From the NCBI GenBank assembly GCA_020433835.1, contig JAGRBY010000422.1:1-6407 (forward strand): a stretch of 6,407 bases of DNA. Reading direction: 5' to 3'. The notes under the pieces are model-generated. The model worked only from the letters and a program-made list of their open reading frames with translations, searched no databases and was not told where the DNA came from. Every line of letters starts with the position of its first letter. Positions within the stretch are counted from its first letter, which is position 1. The position numbers and the translations under genes were made by a program. Below, one piece after another: positions 1 through 5,407 of the stretch. This stretch comes from Anaerolineae bacterium. GTDB lineage: Bacteria > Chloroflexota > Anaerolineae > 4572-78 > J111.

Positions 1-961
1 GCTTGTGATCTTGAATGGCCCCGGCGAATATCTCAGAGGCGCTGGCCGTACCCCGGTTGATGAGCACCACCATCGGCAGATCGGTGGCGACTCCACCGGA
101 CTCGACCGGGTAAGCTTGTCGATTGCCCTCGGCATCTTCTTGCTGGAGGACATTGCCGTCACTTAAGAATTGGCTGGTGACGCTGATGGCCTGCTCCAAA
201 AGACCGCCGGGGTTGCTGCGCAGATCGATAATGAGGCCGGTTGCTCCGGCAGCTTTGGCTTCGTTTATCGACTGTACCATGCCGTCCTTAGCGTTAGCGC
301 TGAATTGGCTTAACCGGATGAGGGCTACAGACGTATCAGGCACCATCGCCCACGATGCGGCCGGAACGGTGATTTCACCCCGCACGATGGGGATTTCAAG
401 GCTCTTGGTTTCCTCCGGTCGCAGCACCGTCAACACGACCTTGGTGCCGGCTTCGCCACGGATGCGATCGACAATTTCGTTGAGCGGCAGGGTGGTTACA
501 TCTTCGCCATCGACGTTGATGATGATATCACCCGCTTTGATACCGGCCTCAGTCGCCGGAGAGCCGTCAAAGGGGGCGACAATTATCGGCAGCGAGTCTT
601 TGACCCCTAACTGAGCGCCGATACCGGAAAATTTACCGGCTATGCCGCTCTTTTGGACCTCAACTTCGTCCGGGGTGAGGAAAGCGGTGTGCCCCTCATC
701 GCCGGTGGCCTCGACCATGCCGCGAATGGCCCCGTAGACCAATTGGGTCGTATCCAGCGAGGATCGATCCACAAAGCGACTTTGGATGAGGTTCCAGGCC
801 TGCCAGAAGACATCAAATTGGGCCGGTTCGTTAGCGGCCCGCAGGATACCCGGTTCAAAGAGATGATCATAACCACCCAGGGCCAGACCGCTACCGAAAG
901 CGCAGGTTGACATTACGATAACGATAACGAGGGTGATGAGGAGATGAGACATACGTTTCAT
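1..961 (-). CDS. S41 family C-terminal processing protease with PDZ domain (CtpA/Tsp-like), 3' end cut by window edge
   Basis: The minus strand reads open from 961 to the window edge, giving 320 complete codons. Serine proteases of this family (C-terminal processing proteases) cleave exported proteins at their C-terminal tails. Visible parts: a hydrophobic signal or anchor segment (about residues 5-29); an N-terminal helical region ending in GHTAFLTP (90-97); a PDZ domain (about 111-198) opening with GIGAQLG and containing SPATEAGIKAGDII; the conserved LRSNPGG (247-253); and INRGTASASEIFAG, where Ser307 aligns with the catalytic Ser430 of E. coli Tsp. The catalytic Lys (GKG motif) should lie just beyond base 1, so activity cannot be confirmed here. 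I chose ATG 961 because AAGG at 972-975 lies 10 bases upstream; ATG 967 is in frame but only 4 bases from it. A TAA in the same frame blocks further extension. The gene is divergent from the iron permease with no evident functional link. A Cys near residue 19 lacks a good lipobox. Family assignment is firm. Confidence 0.95.
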   Translation of the reverse strand, partial: MKRMSHLLITLVIVIVMSTCAFGSGLALGGYDHLFEPGILRAANEPAQFDVFWQAWNLIQSRFVDRSSLDTTQLVYGAIRGMVEATGDEGHTAFLTPDEVEVQKSGIAGKFSGIGAQLGVKDSLPIIVAPFDGSPATEAGIKAGDIIINVDGEDVTTLPLNEIVDRIRGEAGTKVVLTVLRPEETKSLEIPIVRGEITVPAASWAMVPDTSVALIRLSQFSANAKDGMVQSINEAKAAGATGLIIDLRSNPGGLLEQAISVTSQFLSDGNVLQQEDAEGNRQAYPVESGGVATDLPMVVLINRGTASASEIFAGAIQDHK

Positions 962-1041
962 GAACATTCTACCTTAGTTGTAAGTGTTTAAAGCAAATCT
1001 ATCTTAGTCTAACACATATTAAGCCAGCATTCTTTAAAGGG

Positions 1042-1056
1042 AGTTTAAGATAAACT
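1042..1056. promoter_or_regulatory. Possible operator: AGTTTA-N3-TAAACT dyad
   Basis: A perfect 6-bp inverted repeat with a 3-base centre lies 81 bases upstream of the protease start. An overlapping dyad, TTAAG-N5-CTTAA, occupies 1045-1059. The placement suits an operator near the protease promoter, but the sequence is AT-rich and such dyads can arise by chance. No regulator is identified. Confidence 0.3.
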
Positions 1057-1071
1057 TAATATCAGCTTAGG

Positions 1072-1085
1072 AATGAGAATTCATT
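1072..1085. promoter_or_regulatory. Possible metalloregulator (Fur-like) site
   Basis: The inverted repeat AATGA-GAAT-TCATT resembles the centre of the classical Fur box (AATGA-TAA-TCATT) but has a 4-base spacer instead of 3. It lies in the divergent region, 264 bases upstream of an iron permease, where an iron-responsive site would make sense. The extra base and the distance weaken the call. Confidence 0.22.
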
Positions 1086-1091
1086 AACTTC

Positions 1092-1181
1092 CCCAATTCT
1101 GTTGGGTAATTCGTAATTCGTAATTGGTAATTTGTAATTAGGGGTTGAACAGCCAATTACCACTTACTATTTACCAATTAC
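1092..1181. repeat. Heptamer tandem array arranged as an inverted repeat
   Basis: Five consecutive 7-base units (GTAATTC, GTAATTC, GTAATTG, GTAATTT, GTAATTA) occupy 1106-1140. After a 13-base centre, four units of the same type run on the opposite strand at 1154-1181 (GTAATTG, GTAAATA, GTAAGTG, GTAATTG read on minus). The arms can pair unit by unit into an imperfect stem of about 28 bp. A small hairpin, CCCAA-N5-TTGGG (1092-1106), abuts the left arm. Such heptamer arrays recall the short tandemly repeated repetitive (STRR) elements of filamentous cyanobacteria. I read it as a non-coding dispersed repeat of unknown role. Confidence 0.75.
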
Positions 1182-1224
1182 CTAAACTCAAATGCGAAAG
1201 TTATTTGATTTACGATCCTTAGAA

Positions 1225-1238
1225 TTAACCTTGGTTAA
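1225..1238. promoter_or_regulatory. Possible operator: TTAACC-TT-GGTTAA dyad
   Basis: A perfect 6-bp inverted repeat with a 2-base centre lies 111 bases upstream of the permease start. It is the dyad closest to that gene among those with arms of 6 bp and is placed where a repressor or activator could act. It does not clearly match a Fur or DtxR consensus that I know. Confidence 0.3.
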
Positions 1239-1336
1239 ACCCGTAACTACACCTTTGATAAATTAGAAAGTAATCCAGACTGTTGTATTTGAGCAACATT
1301 TCCTTTACGATGAGTTTCTGAGAGAAAGTGGTTTCC

Positions 1337-1342
1337 AAGGAG
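1337..1342 (+). promoter_or_regulatory. Ribosome binding site that decides the permease start
   Basis: AAGGAG lies 7 bases before ATG 1350 but only 1 base before the in-frame GTG at 1344. The ATG is therefore the start. Confidence 0.8.
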
Positions 1343-1349
1343 AGTGTGC

Positions 1350-2837
1350 ATGCTTAAGTTCCGTTATTTCATCCCCTTTTTGATTCTGTTAGGTATCGTG
1401 AGTGTCAGCCCTGTTGTGGCTCAATCATTGAGTGGAGCTGACCAACTCCGCGACCTGGCTCGGATTGCGGCTGAGGGTGAAGCCGCCGCCCAACAGCAAG
1501 ACCTGGAGGTCATGCAGGCAACCTATGAAAAGGCCCATGACAGCTGGGAAGCGTTTGAAGATGGTATTCGCACCCAAGACCCATCCGCTTACATCGAATT
1601 TGAGAGCGCACTGGACGCCGTTAAGGCCAGCTTGCAGGCTGATCCGGTCGATGCGTTTATGGTGGGTTTGGCGTACGAACATCTTGAGGCTGAAGCGACA
1701 ATCATTGCTGGTAAGTTAGGCGATGCGCCGCTGGAGATGCCAACCGTCATCGAAGCGACTCCGGCTGATCTTGTAAAAAATCTCAATACGGCCTACCAGG
1801 ACTTGAAAGAGGGTGAAATTGCCGAAGCGCAAGAGGCCTTAAACCAGGTTATTAGGGCCTGGCCCAGCGTCGAGGGGGCTATTGCTACAAAATCTCCTGA
1901 TGCTTACACTGCGATTGAACTTGATTTAAGTCGCGCTATGGCTGCCCTGAAAGCGGCCGATCTCAGTAGCGCGGAAGCGGCTATTGAACGGCTGCGTGAT
2001 GCGCTGACTCCGTTTGTGGTGGGTCAAACCTATTCCATGTTTGATGCGGCCGCGATCATTCTACGCGAGGGCTTAGAAGCACTGCTGGTCATTGTGGCGC
2101 TGTTGGCCTTTCTACAGCGTTCCGGTCACAACGATAAACGCCATTGGATTTGGATTGGCGGTTCGCTAGGAATAGCAGCGAGCCTGGTGGTGGCGGTGGC
2201 ACTGCACGCTGTCTTTAACTATGCGGCGTCCGGGCAAAATCGCGAGATCGTTGAAGGGGCAACCGGTCTGGTGGCTGCCGGTCTGCTGTTTTATGTTTCT
2301 TATTGGTTGCACAGCAAAGCCAGTCTCCACGGTTGGCAAAACTACATCAAAAGCCGCACCAACCGCGCTTTGGCCGGGGGCAGTTTGGCCGGTTTGGCCC
2401 TACTTGCCTTTTTGGCCGTGTTCCGAGAGGGCGCTGAAACGGCTATCTTTTATTTAGGTATGGTTTCGGCTATTAGCTTGCAGGATCTATTGATGGGGTT
2501 GAGCCTGGGTATCGGCATTTTGGCCATCGCGGCGGTTTTGATGTTTAAGGTTGGCGTTAAACTCCCCTTGCGACCTTTCTTTTTGGTGGCCGGACTTTTG
2601 GTTTACTATCTGGGCTTCAAGTTCTTAGGTGCCGGTATTCATGCACTGCAAGTGAGCGGTGTTCTGCCGGCCTCGCCGGTCGATTGGGTGCCGGCTGTAC
2701 CCCTGCTTGGTATTTTCCCAACCTGGGAAACAGTGCTCCCTCAACTGGTGCTGCTCATCGGCGCAATACTGGTTTGGTCTTATCTAAAGCTGCAAGATCG
2801 CCAGATCCAGGCCGCGCCCGTATCGGTTCCTAACTGA
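1350..2837 (+). CDS. FTR1/EfeU-family iron permease with duplicated N-terminal extracytoplasmic helical domain
   Basis: This 495-residue integral membrane protein probably imports iron across the cytoplasmic membrane. Residues 1-24 are a signal peptide (hydrophobic core, possible cleavage after PVVA). Residues about 30-222 are soluble, Glu/Ala-rich and helical, with two related units: W66..FEDGI..DPSAY (77-81)..IEF and W171..VEGAI..SPDAY (182-186)..IEL, offset by 105 residues. The membrane part has seven predicted segments (about 229-255, 265-291, 299-323, 342-371, 376-405, 406-435, 460-482). The first and fourth carry the FTR1 iron-binding signatures REGLE (239-243) and REGAE (359-363), and EIVEG opens the third. 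Family knowledge: these Glu/Arg motifs bind iron in yeast Ftr1p and E. coli EfeU. No EfeO or EfeB partner is adjacent, so the fused N-terminal domain may serve as the metal-capturing part (inference). Lead uptake (PbrT-like) is an alternative substrate. It appears monocistronic, with its own terminator. Confidence 0.93.
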   Translation: MLKFRYFIPFLILLGIVSVSPVVAQSLSGADQLRDLARIAAEGEAAAQQQDLEVMQATYEKAHDSWEAFEDGIRTQDPSAYIEFESALDAVKASLQADPVDAFMVGLAYEHLEAEATIIAGKLGDAPLEMPTVIEATPADLVKNLNTAYQDLKEGEIAEAQEALNQVIRAWPSVEGAIATKSPDAYTAIELDLSRAMAALKAADLSSAEAAIERLRDALTPFVVGQTYSMFDAAAIILREGLEALLVIVALLAFLQRSGHNDKRHWIWIGGSLGIAASLVVAVALHAVFNYAASGQNREIVEGATGLVAAGLLFYVSYWLHSKASLHGWQNYIKSRTNRALAGGSLAGLALLAFLAVFREGAETAIFYLGMVSAISLQDLLMGLSLGIGILAIAAVLMFKVGVKLPLRPFFLVAGLLVYYLGFKFLGAGIHALQVSGVLPASPVDWVPAVPLLGIFPTWETVLPQLVLLIGAILVWSYLKLQDRQIQAAPVSVPN

Positions 2838-2856
2838 AACCTATGTTCGATAATAC

Positions 2857-2897
2857 AAAGGTGACAGTCACTTTTTGCGGTGACTGTCACCTTTTTT
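2857..2897 (+). terminator. Intrinsic terminator after the permease gene
   Basis: A perfect 15-bp stem (2857-2871 with 2880-2894) encloses an 8-base loop and runs into six T residues, 20 bases after the permease stop. Each arm contains the palindrome GTGAC-N-GTCAC, so the hairpin is built of two copies of one self-complementary motif. Its shape fits rho-independent termination on the plus strand. Confidence 0.85.
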
Positions 2898-2986
2898 AGT
2901 ACTCGGTTAATACCCCGCAGGCGATTACCCACAGTTCAACCCGTAAACCTTTTCCCTAAAATCCAAAAGAACTTATGAAAAAGCCG

Positions 2987-2998
2987 GGTGACAGTCAC
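2987..2998. repeat. Third copy of the GGTGACAGTCAC motif
   Basis: GGTGACAGTCAC recurs here, identical to 2860-2871 in the terminator arm, 116 bases before it is met again downstream of the winged-helix stop. On the minus strand it lies about 20 bases past that stop and is followed by CGGCTTTTT, so it may help end that transcript, though the stem alone is short. It may instead be half of a decayed hairpin repeat. Confidence 0.5.
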
Positions 2999-3018
2999 GT
3001 ATTCCTATAAGCCTGTGC

Positions 3019-3372
3019 TCAACTGACTGCCACTTTAGAGCCATGTAACCTATACCTCACAAAATACTCTCGATGTCTGACGGTTGCAAGCATTTTTTGG
3101 CGAATAAGGGGTTGCTCAAACGCCCGGGCTAATTCCTGCAACCCCGCTTTAATTTCCGGTGTCTCTCGCAGCCGATAGGCGTTATCGACCCGATCTAACA
3201 GCCCCAATTGTTGTAAATCGGCAATGATACGGTCGGCTTGCGGCGTATCGCCTAAAAATGCTTGCTCGGCTAATTCTCGGCCGGTTCCTTTTAGTCGGGG
3301 ATGGTTGTGTAGAAAAAGCAAAAAATAGAGTTTTTGGGATGAGTCAATGTGCCATTGGGTTAACGCATTCAT
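3019..3372 (-). CDS. Small winged helix-turn-helix protein, putative transcriptional regulator
   Basis: This gene encodes 117 residues. The pattern is that of a winged helix: an entry helix (SSQKLYFLLFLHNHP, about 10-24), GTGRELAEQAFLGDTPQADRII as helix-turn-helix (about 28-49), then ADLQQLGLLDRVDNAYRLR, whose LGLL and short strands form the wing (about 50-68). The remainder is a charged helical tail ending in a basic stretch. It probably binds DNA, but I cannot assign it to MarR, PadR or another named family and see no ligand pocket or catalytic residue. ATG 3372 was chosen because AGGAGG (3382-3387) lies 9 bases upstream; an in-frame TTG at 3378 is only 3 bases away. The gene is divergent from the SnoaL-kinase-regulator operon and shares with it a 26-bp promoter box and an 11-bp leader segment, so it may regulate, or be regulated with, that operon. 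Confidence 0.8.
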   Translation of the reverse strand: MNALTQWHIDSSQKLYFLLFLHNHPRLKGTGRELAEQAFLGDTPQADRIIADLQQLGLLDRVDNAYRLRETPEIKAGLQELARAFEQPLIRQKMLATVRHREYFVRYRLHGSKVAVS

Positions 3373-3378
3373 GTTCAA

Positions 3379-3389
3379 TAGCCTCCTAT
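3379..3389 (-). promoter_or_regulatory. Ribosome binding site within a leader segment shared by both divergent genes
   Basis: On the minus strand this reads ATAGGAGGCTA and contains the AGGAGG that sets the winged-helix start. The same 11 bases occur at 3660-3670 before the SnoaL-like gene. Confidence 0.75.
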
Positions 3390-3415
3390 CGCTTTATCAC
3401 CACTGATTTTTTACT

Positions 3416-3458
3416 ATTGTACATCTTTAGTTGTCCCTCTGTCTTGGGACTCGTGTCC
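3416..3458 (-). promoter_or_regulatory. Promoter and operator box of the winged-helix gene
   Basis: The 26-bp box at 3433-3458 matches the inverted box at 3591-3616 in 21 of 26 positions. It contains a perfect GTCCC-N8-GGGAC dyad (3433-3450). On the minus strand it includes AAGACA (3440-3445), which matches four bases of the -35 consensus. TACAAT (3416-3421) follows after 18 bp as a good -10. Transcription would begin near 3409, about 37 bases before the start codon. A regulator bound to the dyad would overlap the -35. Confidence 0.6.
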
Positions 3459-3590
3459 TCAATGAGTCGGGAAATTGACATATCTCCGTCAAAAGTCTGA
3501 GATCGTGCTCACTCTTTTGGCTGATGTGGTTAAGCCGACGCCAAGCGTATACTAAAATAGAGGCTATCTTAAATCTTCCCAACCTGATCG

Positions 3591-3633
3591 GGACATCTGC
3601 CCCAAGACAGCGGGACGATGGAGAGCGTAAACT
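3591..3633 (+). promoter_or_regulatory. Promoter and operator box of the SnoaL-kinase-regulator operon
   Basis: The box at 3591-3616 is the inverted counterpart of 3433-3458, including an exact 10-bp core (CCCAAGACAG, 3601-3610). AAGACA (3604-3609) is the likely -35, and TAAACT (3628-3633) lies 18 bp further as a -10, the same spacing as in the divergent promoter. The box ends 61 bp before the SnoaL start codon; the other box begins 60 bp before the winged-helix start codon. The dyad here has one mismatch (GTCCC with GGGGC, read on minus). Confidence 0.6.
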
Positions 3634-3659
3634 AGAGTAAATCCCTCTAACACCACTGC

Positions 3660-3670
3660 ATAGGAGGCTA
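3660..3670 (+). promoter_or_regulatory. Ribosome binding site in the shared leader segment (SnoaL side)
   Basis: ATAGGAGGCTA is identical to the segment at 3379-3389 on the other strand. Its AGGAGG (3662-3667) lies 10 bases before ATG 3678, a slightly long but usable spacing. Confidence 0.75.
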
Positions 3671-3677
3671 CGAATTT

Positions 3678-4145
3678 ATGTTTACAATCATCAACATCGA
3701 AAAGACTGTTCTAAAATTTTTAACGGCCTGGGAACGATGTAATTTGTCAACCACGGCGGCTTTGCTGGATAACTGTTTTCAAATGAGTGGTTGGACCGAA
3801 CAACCGCTTGATCGCGCTTCGTTTGTAATGTTTCAGCGCGTTTATAATGAGGCCTTTCCGAATTGGCAGTTTAACATCACCGAACTTGAACGACACGGTC
3901 ACGATATTTATCTAACCTACCGGGTTAGAGCCACCCACACCGGTCGATTTGACCCTGCTAAATTGGGGTTGCCTATCTTGTCCATTGAGCCGACGGGTGA
4001 AACCCGAGTTTGGCCGATTACCTATAGCATGATTACTGTCCGGGATGAAAAGATTGTTCGTTTTGAGATCGATACCGGGCCGGGGGGTGATTTGAATGGG
4101 ACGCTGGCATGGTTAAACGCATTAACCCCAGCACCCATTTCATAA
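3678..4145 (+). CDS. SnoaL-like (NTF2-fold) protein, first gene of a two-component operon
   Basis: This 155-residue soluble protein has no signal peptide. It resembles SnoaL-like polyketide/ester cyclases of the NTF2 superfamily: an N-terminal helix (about 5-20), a segment ending in YNEAFPNWQF (about 56-65), which matches the 'FP-D/N-hydrophobic' strand start of the family, then NITELERHGHDIYLTYRVRATHTGRF in two parts (ITELERHGHDIYLTYRV, RATHTGRF), followed by the late strands WPITYSMITVRDEKIVRFEI. The fold forms a cone with a ligand cavity. Members range from cyclases and isomerases to non-enzymatic binding proteins, so the reaction cannot be named. It is transcribed from the 3591-3633 promoter and its stop codon lies 10 bases before the kinase start, so all three genes are probably cotranscribed. 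In that setting it may bind or process the molecule sensed by the kinase; this is inference. Fold assignment is good, function unknown. Confidence 0.8.
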   Translation: MFTIINIEKTVLKFLTAWERCNLSTTAALLDNCFQMSGWTEQPLDRASFVMFQRVYNEAFPNWQFNITELERHGHDIYLTYRVRATHTGRFDPAKLGLPILSIEPTGETRVWPITYSMITVRDEKIVRFEIDTGPGGDLNGTLAWLNALTPAPIS

Positions 4146-4162
4146 ATGATGGTAAATGATGG
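4143..4162 (+). repeat. Perfect 10-bp tandem duplication at the SnoaL-kinase junction
   Basis: TAAATGATGG occurs twice back to back (4143-4152 and 4153-4162). The first copy includes the SnoaL stop codon (TAA) and an ATG at 4146 that opens only an 11-codon frame. The second copy supplies the kinase start. A 10-base duplication changes the reading frame and moves the start away from the stop. Confidence 0.85.
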
Positions 4163-5388
4163 CGCGATTTCGTGTGTTTAATATTGGCTTGGTTGTCAAC
4201 CGAACACTCGTCTACGGCACGCTTACTGCTATTATAGTAGGGCTGTACATTTGGTTGGTAACCGGCTTGGGGCTACTGTTTGAGTTGGAAACCGGCAACC
4301 TAACCATATCGCTGCTGATCACCGTGCTCATCGCGGTTGCTTTTCAGCCGTTGCGTTATTCAGTGCAGCGGGCTATTGACCGGCTGATGTATGGAGATCG
4401 CTCTGACCCCTATACCGTTTTGGCTCGGCTGGGCGAACGCTTAGAAGCGGCCCTGGCCCCGGAAGAGGTCTTGCCGACGATTGTTGAAACAGTGGCCCAG
4501 GCGTTAAAATTACCTTATGCCGCCATCACTTTAAATCAGGATGACGAGGTGGTTGTTGCCGCGGCCTACGGCTCGGCCCAGGGTGATTTGGCGGTGCTGC
4601 CGTTGGTCTATCAATCCGAGACCATTGGTAATTTGCAGTTGGCCCCGCGTGCTCCCGGAGAGTCGTTTACCCCGGCCGATTGGCGTTTGCTGCAAAGTTT
4701 GGCCTATCAAGCCGGTGTTGCGGCCCACGGCGTCCAACTGACGCTCGATTTACAGAATTCGCGCGAAAGGATTATTACGGCCCGTGAAGAAGAGCGCCGT
4801 CGATTACAGCGTGATCTGCACGATGGATTGGGACCCACACTGGCCAGTATGACCCTTAAACTTGACGCTGCTTGCAACTTGCTCGGCAGCGAATCACCGG
4901 CTGTAGAAGCCTTACTCAGAGATGTTAAAAGCCAAATGCAAACCACCATTACTGAGGTGCGGCGACTGGTGTATGAGCTACGGCCGCCAATTCTGGAGCA
5001 GCTGGGCTTGATAGATGCGTTGCACACTTTAGCCAATAACTTCCATAATGGACTGGAGGTATCTCTTAAGACGCCTCCAAACATTCCCGATTTGCCGGCT
5101 GCTATCGAAGTAGCTGTTTACCGGATTACGCAAGAGGCTTTAACGAATGTAATTGCCCATGCCCACGCTCGACACTGTACAATCACGCTTCAGATAGATA
5201 CTGATGTTCATTTAGAAATCCACGACGATGGATGCGGACTACCGAGTTATCCCTGTCACGGCTTGGGGTTAAATTCTATGCAAAACCGAGCGGCTCAGTT
5301 GGGTGGAAAATGCCGGATCGACTCAGTGCCGGGACGAGGTGTTTGTTTGCATGTCCAGCTTCCATTACGAACGGCAGCATTTACATGA
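4156..5388 (+). CDS. Membrane-anchored sensor histidine kinase with GAF-like domain (HisKA_3, DesK/NarX type)
   Basis: The 410-residue kinase probably autophosphorylates on His222 and passes the phosphate to the regulator encoded next. Two membrane segments lie at about 16-42 and 49-65. The second runs into FQPLRYSVQRAIDRLMYGDR, a linker typical of many Chloroflexota and actinobacterial kinases whose input part usually has more helices. A GAF-like domain follows (about 95-195), then a short coiled coil into HisKA_3 (EEERRRLQRDLHDGLGPTLA, His222). A second helix ends with LRPPILEQLGL. The HATPase domain has N-box EALTNVIAHAHA (Asn331), DDGCG (357-361) and GLGLNSM (369-375). All key residues are present. 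ATG 4156 is in the second copy of a 10-base duplication; ATG 4159 is also possible. I see no good ribosome binding site, so translation may depend on coupling to the SnoaL gene, which stops 10 bases earlier. The signal sensed is unknown. Confidence 0.93.
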   Translation: MMARFRVFNIGLVVNRTLVYGTLTAIIVGLYIWLVTGLGLLFELETGNLTISLLITVLIAVAFQPLRYSVQRAIDRLMYGDRSDPYTVLARLGERLEAALAPEEVLPTIVETVAQALKLPYAAITLNQDDEVVVAAAYGSAQGDLAVLPLVYQSETIGNLQLAPRAPGESFTPADWRLLQSLAYQAGVAAHGVQLTLDLQNSRERIITAREEERRRLQRDLHDGLGPTLASMTLKLDAACNLLGSESPAVEALLRDVKSQMQTTITEVRRLVYELRPPILEQLGLIDALHTLANNFHNGLEVSLKTPPNIPDLPAAIEVAVYRITQEALTNVIAHAHARHCTITLQIDTDVHLEIHDDGCGLPSYPCHGLGLNSMQNRAAQLGGKCRIDSVPGRGVCLHVQLPLRTAAFT

Positions 5389-5395
5389 AAATGGC

Positions 5396-5400
5396 AGGAG
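5396..5400 (+). promoter_or_regulatory. Ribosome binding site that decides the response regulator start
   Basis: AGGAG lies 7 bases before ATG 5408. The longer open frame from ATG 5303 overlaps the kinase gene and adds 35 residues that do not look like receiver sequence. Confidence 0.8.
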
Positions 5401-5407
5401 ATATTCA

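Larger units (their letters stand above)
968..1349. other. Divergent intergenic region without a gene
   Basis: These 382 bases separate the divergent protease and permease genes and are clearly AT-rich. I see no open frame with a ribosome binding site. The region holds the heptamer inverted repeat (1092-1181) and three short dyads (1042-1056, 1072-1085, 1225-1238), listed separately. Promoters for both flanking genes must lie here, but I found no convincing -35/-10 pair for either. Confidence 0.7.

Noticed and set aside
123..614. Open frame of 163 codons on the plus strand
   Set aside because: It lies antisense within the S41 protease, whose conserved PDZ and active-site motifs prove the minus strand codes. 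No ribosome binding site or family resemblance was seen.
640..910. Two short open frames (640-876 minus, 653-910 plus)
   Set aside because: Both overlap the N-terminal part of the protease in wrong frames and have no recognisable features.
1344..1349. GTG start for the permease, two codons upstream of ATG 1350
   Set aside because: Only 1 base separates it from AAGGAG, whereas ATG 1350 has a 7-base spacing.
2221..2457. Open frame of 78 codons inside the permease
   Set aside because: It is an out-of-frame shadow of membrane segments 3 and 4, whose REGAE motif is in the main frame.
3258..3500. Open frame of 80 codons on the plus strand across the winged-helix gene start
   Set aside because: It runs over the minus-strand promoter and ribosome binding site and has no ribosome binding site of its own.
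3548..3567. TATACT and a further TAGAGGCTA resembling the shared leader
   Set aside because: No -35 at suitable distance precedes TATACT, and no start codon follows the leader-like segment.
3433..3616. Reading the inverted boxes as the terminal repeats of a 184-bp MITE
   Set aside because: No target-site duplication flanks the outer ends, and the equal distance to both start codons fits promoters better. It is not fully excluded.
4707..5084. Open frame of 125 codons antisense to the kinase
   Set aside because: It lies opposite the HisKA_3 and ATPase region; its Ser/Arg-rich composition is typical of an antisense shadow.
5303..5407. N-terminal extension of 35 residues on the response regulator
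   Set aside because: It overlaps the kinase gene, has no receiver-like sequence, and a good ribosome binding site marks ATG 5408.
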